Notes: generated from the sequence alone by a model not told the origin. A stretch of 64,000 nucleotides of DNA from Chitinophaga sp. CB10 (GCA_001870995.2 MLAV02000002.1:310001-374000), one strand, 5' to 3'. Shown: positions 44,714 through 53,651, counted from the stretch's first letter. Program-made: numbers and translations.

Positions 44714-46846
44714 TCAGCTTACACCGCTGCCTGGCTGCACAGCCTCGGCAGGGTTTACGAAAACGAGTTTACCGTTATCTTCCGCCATGAGGATCATGCC
44801 CTGGCTTTCGATACCGCGCATTTTGCGGGGCGCCAGGTTGGCCACCAGGGTAACCTGTTTGCCTATGATCTCTTCCGGTTTGAAGTGCATGGCGATACCG
44901 GAAACCACGGTGCGTTGCTCTGTACCGATGTCCACCAGTAATTTCAGCAGTTTATCCGCTTTCTCTACTTTCTCCGCCTGCAGGATGGTACCAACCCGGA
45001 GGTCCAGTTTAGCGAAATCATCGTACTGTATTTCAGGCTTGGCCGGAGCAGCCGGTTTTTCTTCCGCTTTAGGCGCTACTGCAGCAGCGGCGGCGGTTTC
45101 GATGGCTTTTTTGGAGTCGGCCAGTTTTGCCAGCTGGGCGGCGATGGTTTCATCTTCAATTTTCTTGAAGAGCAGTTCCGGCTCGCGCAGGCTGTAGCCA
45201 ACGCTCAGCAGTTTGGCAGAACCTGCATTTTCCCAATCCAGCATACGCTCTACCACTTTCATCATGTGGAGCATTTTCTTCGCGGTGAACGGCAGGAATG
45301 GATTGATGAGGATAGCCAGGTTAGCTGTCAGTTGCAGGCAAACGTGCAGGCAGATGTCGATACGCTTCTGCAGCATTTGCAGGTCGTCCGCCGTGTATTT
45401 ATCATGCGCTTCGCCCTTGTTCAGTTTTTCGATGGCTTTAGCGAGGATCCAGGGCTCGTTGCGTTGCATGTACTGGTTACCTTTGGAAGAAAGGGCCATG
45501 ATTTCAGACAGCGCTTCCCTGAATTTATAGGCTTCCAGGGCGTTTTCCACTTTTTCTTTAGCGGCGGCGAATTCGCTGATCATGAGGCGGTCTTCGTCGT
45601 TAACCAGGTCCGCATGCAGCTGCGGCACTTTACCGCCGCACAATTTGTGCATCAGCACCATGGTGCGGTTTACGAAGTTGCCCAGGTTGGCTACCAGTTC
45701 GCTGTTATTCCTGTCCTGGAAATCCTTCCAGGTAAAATCGTTATCCTTGGTTTCCGGCGCAGTGGCGGTCAGCACATAGCGCAGTACATCCTGCTGATCC
45801 GGGAAGTCGCAGATATAATCGTTCACCCATACCGCCCAGTTACGGGAGGTGGAAATTTTATCGCCTTCCAGGTTCAGGAACTCATTGGCCGGCACATTAT
45901 CCGGCAGCACATAGCCGCCGTGCGCTTTCAGCATGCTCGGGAAGATGATACAGTGGAAGACGATGTTATCTTTCCCGATAAAATGAACCAGCTTGGTATC
46001 TTCCTTACACCAGTAATCGGCCCAGTTTTCCGTCAGTTCCTTGGTGGCGGAGATGTAACCGATAGGCGCGTCAAACCATACGTACAGGACTTTTCCTTCC
46101 GCGTCCGGCAGCGGCACCTTGATGCCCCAGTTGCTGTCGCGGGTCATGGCACGTGGGTGCAGGCCACTATCCAGCCAGCTTTTACACTGTCCGTACACAT
46201 TGTTTTTCCACTCTTTATGACCTTCCAGCAGCCATTCGTTCAGCCATGGTTCGTAGTTCTGTAAAGGCATGTACCAGTGTTTGGTCTTTTTCTTTACAGG
46301 CACGGCGTTGCTGAGGGCGGAGTGCGGGTTGATCAGTTCATCAGGACTCAGGCTGTTACCGCATTTTTCGCATTGGTCGCCATACGCTTTATCGTTGCCG
46401 CAATGCGGGCAGGTACCGATGATATATCTGTCGGCCAGGAACATGTTGGCCTTTGGATCGTAATACTGCTCGGATTCTTTTTCCTCGAAAAGGCCGTCAT
46501 TGTACATTTTCAGGAAGAACTCCGCTGCGGTTTCATGGTGGATCTTGTTGCTGGTGCGGGAAAAGATATCGAAAGAGATACCCATTGCTGCAAAGCTGTC
46601 CCCAATCACTTTATGGTATTTATCCACCACGTCCTGTGGAGTGATGCCTTCCTTCATGGCCTTGATGGTGATAGGCACACCATGTTCATCGGTTCCGCAA
46701 ACGAATTTTACATCAGCTTTTTTGGCGCGAAGGTATCGCACGTAGATATCTGCGGGGATATAGCAGCCGGCCAGGTGTCCGATATGAACAGGGCCATTGG
46801 CATACGGTAACGCCGCAGTTATTAGATATCTGTTAAATTTTCCCAT
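44714..46846 (-). CDS. metG: Methionine-tRNA ligase with C-terminal tRNA-binding domain
   Basis: Class I aminoacyl-tRNA synthetase that charges initiator and elongator tRNA-Met. It has 710 residues. The HIGH-type motif is YANGPVHIGHLAGCY near the N-terminus, a zinc knuckle CPHCGNDKAYGDQCEKCG lies near 145-165, and the KMSKS-type motif is DKISTSRNW. After the anticodon-binding helical domain and an Ala/Pro-rich linker (about 575-600), a C-terminal EMAP/Trbp111-like domain (FAKLDLRVGTILQAE) provides dimerisation and tRNA binding. A terminator follows. Confidence 0.97.
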   Translation of the reverse strand: MGKFNRYLITAALPYANGPVHIGHLAGCYIPADIYVRYLRAKKADVKFVCGTDEHGVPITIKAMKEGITPQDVVDKYHKVIGDSFAAMGISFDIFSRTSNKIHHETAAEFFLKMYNDGLFEEKESEQYYDPKANMFLADRYIIGTCPHCGNDKAYGDQCEKCGNSLSPDELINPHSALSNAVPVKKKTKHWYMPLQNYEPWLNEWLLEGHKEWKNNVYGQCKSWLDSGLHPRAMTRDSNWGIKVPLPDAEGKVLYVWFDAPIGYISATKELTENWADYWCKEDTKLVHFIGKDNIVFHCIIFPSMLKAHGGYVLPDNVPANEFLNLEGDKISTSRNWAVWVNDYICDFPDQQDVLRYVLTATAPETKDNDFTWKDFQDRNNSELVANLGNFVNRTMVLMHKLCGGKVPQLHADLVNDEDRLMISEFAAAKEKVENALEAYKFREALSEIMALSSKGNQYMQRNEPWILAKAIEKLNKGEAHDKYTADDLQMLQKRIDICLHVCLQLTANLAILINPFLPFTAKKMLHMMKVVERMLDWENAGSAKLLSVGYSLREPELLFKKIEDETIAAQLAKLADSKKAIETAAAAAVAPKAEEKPAAPAKPEIQYDDFAKLDLRVGTILQAEKVEKADKLLKLLVDIGTEQRTVVSGIAMHFKPEEIIGKQVTLVANLAPRKMRGIESQGMILMAEDNGKLVFVNPAEAVQPGSGVS

Positions 46847-46967
46847 ACTATCTTAAAGAATACTAAAAATAATTTTGTTTTTGGAATAGCCGATACAATT
46901 CATCAACTTAGTCCGGGCGATGTGTCCGCGAGGGCACACCAATCTTACAAAGGTAAACAAAAGAACA

Positions 46968-47882
46968 ATGGTAAGAATTCCACCATATCTGAAAAAAGGC
47001 GATTTAATCGGCATCACCTGCTCCAGCAGTAAAATGGAGCTGGCGGCAGCCGAGTATGCTGCGGAGGTGATCCGCAGCTGGGGCTATCGCGTACACCTTG
47101 GCATTACAGTGGGCACCAGTTTCCATAATTTCTCCGCCCCGGATGAACTCCGCCTGGAAGAGCTGCAGGACATGCTGGACGATCCTGAGATGAAAGCCAT
47201 CATCTTTGGACGCGGGGGGTACGGCCTGGTTTGTATTATCGACAAACTAAACTTCAAAAAGTTCCGCAAGCATCCGAAATGGCTGTGCGGGTACAGCGAT
47301 ATTACCGTGTTGCATTCACATATCCATACCCGTTATGGCATTCCAACGATCCATTCCCTGATGTGCAGCGGCATTACCCCTGAAACGGTGAATGACGAGT
47401 ATGTTTACAGCCTGGAACAGGTGATTAAGGGCAAAAAGTACAGCTATCAAACGCCGGTACATGAGCTGAACCGGGAAGGCAGCGCCAGCGGCCTGCTGGT
47501 AGGCGGCAACCTGTCGATGCTGGCGAATATATCCGGCACCAGGTCCCAGGTGGATACAAAAGGTAAAATCCTGCTGCTGGAAGACATCGGGGAATACCGG
47601 TACAATGTGGACCGGATGATGTACAACCTCAAAAGGGCCGGATGGCTGGATGAACTGGCCGGACTGGTTGTAGGCGCCTTTACCGACGGCAAGGAAACCC
47701 AGACCCCGTTCGGCCAGTCGGAATATGAGATCATTCACAACCTGGTGAAGGATTACGATTACCCGGTATGTTTCAACTTCCCCATTGGCCATCAGCCGGC
47801 GAACTATGCCGTGAAACTGGGCATGAAGCACCACCTGAAGGTGGGCGAAGCCAAAACCGTATTAAAGCTGCAGGAGGATTAA
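46968..47882 (+). CDS. LD-carboxypeptidase (S66 family)
   Basis: Cytoplasmic peptidase that trims the terminal D-alanine from tetrapeptides during murein recycling. It has 304 residues from ATG 46968 (MVRIPPYLKKGD). The longer frame upstream adds an unlikely N-terminus. The nucleophile Ser lies in CGYSDITVLH after the glycine motif GRGGYG. The Glu of the catalytic triad is in LLLEDIGEYRYNVDRM, and the C-terminal His in FPIGHQPANYAVKLG. It could also be an MccF-like hydrolase, but LdcA-type is more likely. It is divergent from metG. Confidence 0.9.
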   Translation: MVRIPPYLKKGDLIGITCSSSKMELAAAEYAAEVIRSWGYRVHLGITVGTSFHNFSAPDELRLEELQDMLDDPEMKAIIFGRGGYGLVCIIDKLNFKKFRKHPKWLCGYSDITVLHSHIHTRYGIPTIHSLMCSGITPETVNDEYVYSLEQVIKGKKYSYQTPVHELNREGSASGLLVGGNLSMLANISGTRSQVDTKGKILLLEDIGEYRYNVDRMMYNLKRAGWLDELAGLVVGAFTDGKETQTPFGQSEYEIIHNLVKDYDYPVCFNFPIGHQPANYAVKLGMKHHLKVGEAKTVLKLQED

Positions 47883-47932
47883 GTTACCCGCTCTTCAGCA
47901 GTACCAGCCTATGCAGCTTTAACATCCGCTGA

Positions 47933-48745
47933 CTAATCTTCCACATCCGGTACGATCTCGAGTCCGTAGTCATCTGCGGACAGGAGGCCGTTTGCTTTCA
48001 CGGCTTCCATCGCTTCCCGGTTGGGGGTGAGGTCGTGTACGGTGGTGGTATTGTGGAGATAGTCAATGCCGTATAGCTTGTTGGTAAGCCCGATGGGCAC
48101 GTCTATCAGGTATTTAATCACATCGGTGGCTATACGCATACCCGTAGCCCCGTGCGTTACGCCCAGCGCGCCGGCGTCGTAATTCCGGTAGTCGTCCGTA
48201 AGGTCCTGTGCGCAGCGGTACGAGGCGGACCTGGTACCGTCCGGCATGGGCATATTGAACCCGCCGTACCAGGCGAGCCAGTTATGCACTTCTCCTACTA
48301 CGAGCGGTTTATCGTGTAAAATGCAGGCGTCGTTGATGAGGAGATGGGAAGGCTGGTGCTGGGTGCAGTCCACCACGATGTCAAATCCATCGAGGAGGAA
48401 CGCCATGGTTTCCGGCTTGGCCTGAAGCAGCAGCGGGAAGGGGCGGGCAAATGGATTTACGCCATAGAGGCGGCTGCCGGCCATTTTAGCTTTATGCTTT
48501 TTTACGTCCTGTACGTGGTAGATGGGCTGGCGGGGCATGTCTTCATCGTTGATGACGCCGTAATCGGCAATACCGATGATGCCTACGCCACTGGCGCCGA
48601 GGTATTGGATCACCGGGCTGCCGAGGCCGCCGGCGCCGATAACAAGCACGCGGGACATTTTCAGTTTTTCCTGCATTGCCAGTCCGAATCCCGGAACGGC
48701 AATAGCGTGTTTGAAGTGCTGGGCTTCCTTTTCACTAATAATCAT
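47933..48745 (-). CDS. ThiF/MoeB/HesA-family E1-like protein
   Basis: 270-residue protein with an adenylating Rossmann fold. The nucleotide loop is VIGAGGLGSPVIQYLGASG (about 34-52), an Arg in DEDMPRQPIYH and a Lys in KKHKAKM correspond to ATP-binding residues, and an Asp in DIVVDCTQHQPS to the metal-binding position. The paired CxxC zinc cysteines of MoeB are not present. Only single cysteines, including YRCAQD, are seen. These enzymes activate ubiquitin-like sulfur carriers, but no ThiS- or MoaD-like gene is adjacent. It lies 15 bp downstream of the sensor kinase gene. Confidence 0.85.
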   Translation of the reverse strand: MIISEKEAQHFKHAIAVPGFGLAMQEKLKMSRVLVIGAGGLGSPVIQYLGASGVGIIGIADYGVINDEDMPRQPIYHVQDVKKHKAKMAGSRLYGVNPFARPFPLLLQAKPETMAFLLDGFDIVVDCTQHQPSHLLINDACILHDKPLVVGEVHNWLAWYGGFNMPMPDGTRSASYRCAQDLTDDYRNYDAGALGVTHGATGMRIATDVIKYLIDVPIGLTNKLYGIDYLHNTTTVHDLTPNREAMEAVKANGLLSADDYGLEIVPDVED

Positions 48746-48760
48746 GCGCTGTTTCCTTTA

Positions 48761-50116
48761 CTATTCCTGTGGAAATTCGAGGGTAAATTTACTGCCTTTA
48801 CCCACTACGCTTTCCACTTTAATTTTTCCGTGATGAGCGTCTACGATTGCTTTCACATAGCTGAGTCCGAGGCCGAAACCTTTTACGTTGTGGACGTTGC
48901 CGGTGTGCGCGCGGTAGAACTTTTCAAAGATACGCGAAATAGTATCGCGACTCATACCGATACCATTGTCGGTAATGACGATGAAGAGGGATTTGCGGGT
49001 ATTATACGTGCTGATGGAAACTTCCAGGTTTTCTTTTGAGTATTTGATGGCATTGTCCAGCAGGTTGAAAACCACGTTGGAAAAATGCACGTCATCCGCC
49101 ATAATCACGGGGTTTACGGCATTGAGCTGCAGGTCGACCACGCCATTTTTGGCGGCCAGCTGCAATTGCAGGTTATCCACCGTATGCTGGATTACGTTAT
49201 GCACATCGGTGGCCTGCAGTTTGAGCCCTATTTCGTCCTTTTCCAGGAGGGCGGATTGCAGGATGGTTTCCACCTGTTTGTTCATGCGTTTATTTTCTTC
49301 CTTGATGATGCCGGAGAAGTAGCGGATTTTGTCTTTATTATCCATCACCTTTTCGTTGCCGATGGCGTCGATGGCGAGGGAGATGGTGGCCAGGGGCGTT
49401 TTCAGCTCATGGGTCATGTTGTTGATAAAATCAGACTTGATTTCCGAGAGCTTCTTCTGGTTCAGCATCGTGCGGATGGTGAGTGCGAAGGCGGTAATGA
49501 TGATGAGGGTAAAGCAGGCCCCTCCTATGATCATGATGGTGAGCTGGCGGATTACCTCATCCTGTGTGGGCGTGATGAGGAAAAGCTGTTCCGCGCCCGG
49601 CCCGATGGATTCGTCCAGGGAGATCACCTTCATTTTATAATCCTTGATCTTCTGCTGATTGCTGTCGACCACCATATTGAATTGTTGTGCGAAGCCGGGG
49701 GTCTGGATACGCCACATGGGGCGTAAGCCGGGTATGGCCAGGCGTACGGCGAATTCGAAATGGTTGGTATCCAGGCGGTGTTCCTTCAGGCTGTTGACGA
49801 TGACCCGCTGGATTTCCTGCGGGGTGAAGAGGTCTGTCACATAAGGTTTGAATACCTGCGTTTTGCCGAAATCGAAGTTGAGCGAATTTCCGGAGGGATC
49901 GGCCGGCGGATTGAGGCGGAGCTGCACGGAGGTGCTACGGTGACTGATAAAATACTGGTTTACATCTCTCACCACTTCAACAGCCCGTTGATCCAGCTGG
50001 TCATTTTTGATGACCACGGCACTTTTGATCCAGTTTACCTGGATGTAGATAATACCAAAAAGGGATAAGGTGATAAGTACGACAATGACAGGAAAAATTC
50101 GCTTCAACGGTATCAT
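48761..50116 (-). CDS. Membrane sensor histidine kinase
   Basis: 451-residue two-component kinase. A first membrane helix (about 7-28) and a second (about 190-214) flank a 160-residue periplasmic sensor. No HAMP domain is obvious. The phospho-acceptor is H236 in NNMTHELKTPLATIS, and the ATPase domain has the N box (FNLLDNAIKYSKEN), DNGIGMS and GFGLGLSYVKAIV. The nearest response regulator in the window is the orphan one at 32610-33368. A partnership is possible but unproven. The gene for an E1-like protein follows 15 bp downstream. Confidence 0.94.
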   Translation of the reverse strand: MIPLKRIFPVIVVLITLSLFGIIYIQVNWIKSAVVIKNDQLDQRAVEVVRDVNQYFISHRSTSVQLRLNPPADPSGNSLNFDFGKTQVFKPYVTDLFTPQEIQRVIVNSLKEHRLDTNHFEFAVRLAIPGLRPMWRIQTPGFAQQFNMVVDSNQQKIKDYKMKVISLDESIGPGAEQLFLITPTQDEVIRQLTIMIIGGACFTLIIITAFALTIRTMLNQKKLSEIKSDFINNMTHELKTPLATISLAIDAIGNEKVMDNKDKIRYFSGIIKEENKRMNKQVETILQSALLEKDEIGLKLQATDVHNVIQHTVDNLQLQLAAKNGVVDLQLNAVNPVIMADDVHFSNVVFNLLDNAIKYSKENLEVSISTYNTRKSLFIVITDNGIGMSRDTISRIFEKFYRAHTGNVHNVKGFGLGLSYVKAIVDAHHGKIKVESVVGKGSKFTLEFPQE

Positions 50117-50210
50117 GCAAGTAATGAGTAAGCTCTAAATTTAAGGAATAATGGGACGTTGCAGGCGTTTTATTTTGTTAAATAAGATCCTTGCTATAGC
50201 AACAATGATA

Positions 50211-50218
50211 CAAAATTA
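50211..50218 (-). promoter_or_regulatory. Possible -7 element of the sensor kinase gene
   Basis: Minus-strand TAATTTTG matches TAnnTTTG, about 95 nt upstream of the kinase ATG. No TTTG is seen at the expected -33 distance, so the call is weak. Confidence 0.3.
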
Positions 50219-50316
50219 GAACGTTAAGATAGTTTGCCGGCGCTGCGGCTACAATTCAATATTACTTTAACGTAATTTTAACGGCGAAGTTCTGATTTTT
50301 ATATTTCATCTTTCCT

Positions 50317-50324
50317 TACCTTTG
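50317..50324 (+). promoter_or_regulatory. -7 element ahead of the small RNA candidate
   Basis: TACCTTTG matches TAnnTTTG exactly. The -33 position is poor (TTCTG at about 50290-50294). Predicted transcription start is about 50331, immediately at the first hairpin of the RNA candidate. Confidence 0.45.
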
Positions 50325-50330
50325 TCTTAT

Positions 50331-50474
50331 CAAACTGGTACTAAATTTGCTTAGTAAGTTTGACAAAAGCACAAGAAATTAAACTTTCTACATACATCGA
50401 CGTGGATTCGTTCCATAAGCGATTTAGATTTTGGTTGATAAAATGGTAAGGAGGTTGTCTAGCCTCCTTTTTTT
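50331..50474 (+). ncRNA. Candidate small RNA between the sensor kinase and yqgE
   Basis: About 145 nt bounded by a TAnnTTTG promoter element and an intrinsic terminator, with no credible open frame. Hairpin 1 pairs TCAAACT (50330-50336) with AGTTTGA (50357-50363), with ACTAA/TTAGT nested inside. A second smaller hairpin pairs ATCG/CGAT and TGGA/TCCA around 50396-50424. The third is the terminator. The interval between genes here is 513 bp, enough for an independent transcript. No known RNA family was recognised. Confidence 0.5.
50448..50474 (+). terminator. Intrinsic terminator of the small RNA candidate
   Basis: Stem AAGGAGG / CCTCCTT with two further pairs and a GTCT loop, followed by a run of seven T. 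It is on the plus strand and ends 155 bp before yqgE. Confidence 0.75.
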
Positions 50475-50629
50475 ATTTCCTCTACTTTCGGTTTCTTCCT
50501 TATAGCCGTATTATTTCTCCACCTGGTATCAGCTGAGCTGGTATAAAATCCCGTCATTCACATTTTTGCGTGATACTCCTTTTCCGTGAAATCACTTAAA
50601 TTTATATAAGTGAATAAAAATGAAAGCTT

Positions 50630-51181
50630 ATGGTAACCTTGGCTCCCGGCGTGTTGCTGATTGCAGATCCCTTTCTGAAAGACCCGAATTTTGCCCGGAC
50701 GGTAGTATTGCTTTGTGAGCACCAGGACAAGGGCAGCTTTGGTTTTGTATTGAACAAGCTGTTTGACCAGCAGCTGGACGAGCTGATACCTGAGGTACTG
50801 GTGGCTAAGGTACCGGTGTATGTGGGTGGCCCTGTGCAGATGGATACTATTCATTTTGTGCATCAGCAGCCGGATATAATTACCGGCGGTATGCAGATAG
50901 GGCCCGGCATTTTCTGGGGCGGCCATTTTGACAAGGTGGTGGAGCATATCAACGATGGGTCAGTGGATCTAGATAAGATTAAGTTCTTCATTGGTTACAG
51001 CGGCTGGAGCAGCGGGCAGCTGGGTGAGGAAATGGAGGAAAAATCGTGGATTATTTCCCCGGCCACGACCACGCTCGTATTCGACCGGGATGAGCAGCAG
51101 CTGTGGCAGAAGGCCCTGAAGAGTATGGGTAGCAATTTTGCGATGATGGCAAACTTTCCGATTGACCCGTCCCTGAACTAG
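50630..51181 (+). CDS. yqgE: YqgE/AlgH family protein
   Basis: 183-residue protein of the UPF0301 family. The N-terminal block PGVLLIADPFLKDPNFARTV is the family hallmark, followed by GSFGFVLNKL and VYVGGPVQMDTIHFVHQ. The C-terminal part has YSGWSSGQLGEEMEEKSW. The biochemical function is not established. It is preceded by the small RNA candidate and followed by a structured intergenic interval. The start is ATG 50630. Confidence 0.94.
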   Translation: MVTLAPGVLLIADPFLKDPNFARTVVLLCEHQDKGSFGFVLNKLFDQQLDELIPEVLVAKVPVYVGGPVQMDTIHFVHQQPDIITGGMQIGPGIFWGGHFDKVVEHINDGSVDLDKIKFFIGYSGWSSGQLGEEMEEKSWIISPATTTLVFDRDEQQLWQKALKSMGSNFAMMANFPIDPSLN

Positions 51182-51301
51182 ACATTTTTCCTGCAGGGCA
51201 GTTTGTATCTCCCCCTAATATCTGTATCCTACAGTAATGGGTATGTTATGCCTGTAAAAATGAACACGAATTATATGATTTTTTAAAACAATTTAAATAT
51301 C

Positions 51302-51630
51302 TTGCTAAAGTAAGAAACGTGAAGAACGGATTGTAACCCACTGGTAAAACCGAATACCGAGTATTAGCATACACCTATGAAGGGAAAACCTATTGAAAAA
51401 TCATTAGCTCCTTCTCTGGCCACGATAGACGTCGAGAGTTTACCCGTGACATTATTACATACTGGTCAAAGTCATTATAGCGAATTCATTAGGTAATAAT
51501 ACCAGCTTCGAAACAGAAGCTGCCCTGTCGGAGGGACTATGTTGCGGCCGGTTATTCGTATAGCCGGCGCCGTATGTGCCGAAGGCGGGGTCTTAAAAAC
51601 CCCGTGGGTATTAGTTATCCAGCGGGTTTC
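51302..51630 (+). ncRNA. Candidate structured RNA between yqgE and atpC
   Basis: The 531-bp gap holds no plausible gene but many consecutive inverted repeats. From left to right: AATAC/GTATT (51353-51365), ATTATTAC/GTAATAAT (51451-51500), CAGCTTC/GAAGCTG (51503-51522), CCCT/AGGG (51523-51535), a 9-bp stem GCCGGTTAT/ATAGCCGGC with loop TCGT (51547-51568), GCC/GGC (51578-51586), CGGGGT/ACCCCG with a 7-nt loop (51586-51604), and TGGGTA/TATCCA (51605-51621). The loops on the plus strand (GAAACA, UCGU, GAA) resemble RNA loops, so the plus strand is preferred. No known family (RNase P, tmRNA, 6S, SRP, group II intron) matched by eye. Boundaries are approximate. Confidence 0.45.
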
Positions 51631-51652
51631 TTCTAAGATTGGAATAGTTAGG

Positions 51653-51686
51653 ACAAAAAGAAAGGCCGGGTAATCTTACCCGGCCT
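51653..51686 (-). terminator. Intrinsic terminator after atpC
   Basis: Stem GGCCGGGTA / TACCCGGCC with a 4-nt loop. On the minus strand it is followed by TTTCTTTTTG. It lies about 26 bp beyond the atpC stop. Confidence 0.8.
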
Positions 51687-51712
51687 GGTTATAATCAGTT
51701 CAACTGGTGGTA

Positions 51713-51973
51713 TTATTTCTTTTCCAGCGCTGTGGCGCCTTCTACCAGTACGGTAGCTTTGTTGCGCAATACTTCCACGAATCCGCCACTGATGGTGAAA
51801 AATTCACTGTGGGTCTTATCTTTCAGCACCTTCATCTTACCATTTCCGAGCGCCGCGATTAAGGGCGCATGTTTATCCAGTATTTCAAAAGAACCGTCGA
51901 TACCCGGGAGTTGCACTCCGTACACCTCTCCGGCGTATAACTTTCTTTCTGGTGTTAATACTTCTAATAGCAT
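51713..51973 (-). CDS. atpC: ATP synthase F1 epsilon subunit, short form
   Basis: 86-residue protein equal to the N-terminal beta-sandwich of the epsilon subunit (VLTPERKLYAGEVYGVQLPG and HAPLIAALGNGKMKV). The C-terminal two-helix inhibitory domain of longer epsilon subunits (about 135 residues) is absent. Short forms are known in Bacteroidota. It lies 65 bp after atpD and ends the two-gene unit before a terminator. It connects the F1 central stalk to the c-ring. Confidence 0.93.
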   Translation of the reverse strand: MLLEVLTPERKLYAGEVYGVQLPGIDGSFEILDKHAPLIAALGNGKMKVLKDKTHSEFFTISGGFVEVLRNKATVLVEGATALEKK

Positions 51974-52038
51974 GTGAATGATGGTAAATGGTTAATATGT
52001 AGCGTCATCCCTGCACTGAGCAGGGATGACCAACAATC

Positions 52039-53541
52039 TTAGTTCTTAGCCTGTTCCAGTAATTTCTTACCTTTTGCGATCGCATCGTCGATGCTACCTA
52101 CCAGGTTGAAGGCTGCTTCAGGATATTCGTCTACTTCGCCGTCCATGATCATGTTGAAACCACGGATAGTTTCCTCGATTGGAACCAGTACGCCTTTCAG
52201 ACCGGTGAACTGCTCTGCTACGTGGAATGGCTGGGACAGGAAGCGCTGTACGCGACGGGCGCGTGCTACTGTCAGTTTATCCTCGTCAGACAGCTCGTCC
52301 ATACCGAGGATGGCGATGATGTCCTGCAGTTCTTTATAACGCTGAAGGATCATTTTCACACGCTGAGCGCAGTTGTAGTGCGCTTCACCCACGATAGCAG
52401 GGGTCAGGATACGGGAAGTGGAATCCAGCGGGCTCACCGCAGGATAGATACCAAGGTCGGAGATCTTACGATCCAGTACGGTGGTAGCATCCAGGTGGGA
52501 GAAGGTAGTTGCCGGAGCAGGGTCGGTCAAGTCATCCGCAGGTACGTAAACCGCCTGTACGGAGGTGATAGAACCGTTTTTGGTAGAAGTGATACGCTCC
52601 TGCATCAGACCCATTTCAGTGGCCAGGGTTGGCTGGTAACCTACCGCAGAAGGCATACGGCCTAACAGCGCGGATACCTCAGAACCTGCCTGGGTGAAAC
52701 GGAAGATGTTATCCACGAAGAACAGGATATCACGGCCACCGCCTGCGGAACCATCTCCGTCACGGAAATATTCAGCGAGGGTCAGACCGGACAGGGCCAC
52801 GCGGGCGCGGGCGCCTGGAGGTTCGTTCATCTGGCCGAACACGAAGGTAGCCTGTGAGTTCTTCAGTAATTCTTTATCTACAGCGGTAACATCCCAGTCA
52901 CCGTGTTCCATTGATTCTTTAAATTTATCACCGTATTTTACGATGTTCGCCTCGATCATTTCACGCATCAGGTCGTTACCCTCACGTGTACGCTCACCCA
53001 CACCGGCGAATACGGACAAACCTTCGTAACCTTTAGCGATGTTGTTGATCAGCTCCTGGATCAATACGGTTTTACCCACACCAGCACCACCGAACAAACC
53101 GATCTTACCACCTTTTGCATATGGCTCGATCAGGTCGATTACTTTAATACCGGTGAACAGTACTTCCGTTTCAGTAGCCAGTTCCTCGAATTTAGGAGGC
53201 TGACGGTGAATGGAGTAACCGTTTTCAGTGTCGATCTGACCCAGACCGTCAATCGCTTCACCTACCACATTGAACAAACGTCCTTTAACCTGGTCGCCAA
53301 TTGGCATTTTAATAGGCGCGCCTTTATCCACTACGGCCATACCACGAACCATACCGTCGGTGGAGTCCATTGCCACGCAACGAACACTGTCTTCACCCAG
53401 GTGCTGCTGTACTTCCAATACTACTTTCTGACCATTTTCGCGGGTGATTTCCAATGCGTTGTAGATTTCGGGCAATTTGTCTTCAAAATGCACGTCCACC
53501 ACGGGACCGATAATTTGTTTGATCTTACCTGTGTTAGGCAT
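52039..53541 (-). CDS. atpD: ATP synthase F1 beta subunit
   Basis: Catalytic subunit of the F1 ATPase, 500 residues. The P-loop GLFGGAGVGKTVLIQEL lies at about residue 150, with DELCK-like downstream blocks including ALSGLTLAEYFRDG, DILFFVDNIFRFTQAGSE and AEQFTGLKGVLV. The start is ATG 53541 (MPNTGKIKQIIGPVVDVHF). It is transcribed with atpC from an exact consensus promoter. The other ATP synthase genes are not in the window. Confidence 0.98.
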   Translation of the reverse strand: MPNTGKIKQIIGPVVDVHFEDKLPEIYNALEITRENGQKVVLEVQQHLGEDSVRCVAMDSTDGMVRGMAVVDKGAPIKMPIGDQVKGRLFNVVGEAIDGLGQIDTENGYSIHRQPPKFEELATETEVLFTGIKVIDLIEPYAKGGKIGLFGGAGVGKTVLIQELINNIAKGYEGLSVFAGVGERTREGNDLMREMIEANIVKYGDKFKESMEHGDWDVTAVDKELLKNSQATFVFGQMNEPPGARARVALSGLTLAEYFRDGDGSAGGGRDILFFVDNIFRFTQAGSEVSALLGRMPSAVGYQPTLATEMGLMQERITSTKNGSITSVQAVYVPADDLTDPAPATTFSHLDATTVLDRKISDLGIYPAVSPLDSTSRILTPAIVGEAHYNCAQRVKMILQRYKELQDIIAILGMDELSDEDKLTVARARRVQRFLSQPFHVAEQFTGLKGVLVPIEETIRGFNMIMDGEVDEYPEAAFNLVGSIDDAIAKGKKLLEQAKN

Positions 53542-53620
53542 ATTTTAAGGAGGTTTATAAAATACGTAAAAGTTATTTCCTCAAAACCGGGGCTGTTGCC
53601 ACAGTTTCCAAAATTTGCCG

Positions 53621-53651
53621 CAAAGGTAAGTGTTAATGGATGAAAATCAAA
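53621..53651 (-). promoter_or_regulatory. Promoter of atpD-atpC
   Basis: Minus-strand TTTG, 19 nt, TACCTTTG, an exact match to the Bacteroidota promoter consensus. The leader to the atpD ATG at 53541 is about 70 nt. Confidence 0.78.

Noticed and set aside
51377..51496. 39-codon open frame in the yqgE-atpC gap
   Set aside because: Short, unrecognised and overlapping several hairpins. It is described as part of the RNA candidate and not called as a gene.
51713..51973. AtpC suspected as truncated
   Set aside because: The beta-sandwich is complete, the stop is followed by a terminator, and short epsilon subunits are known in this phylum.
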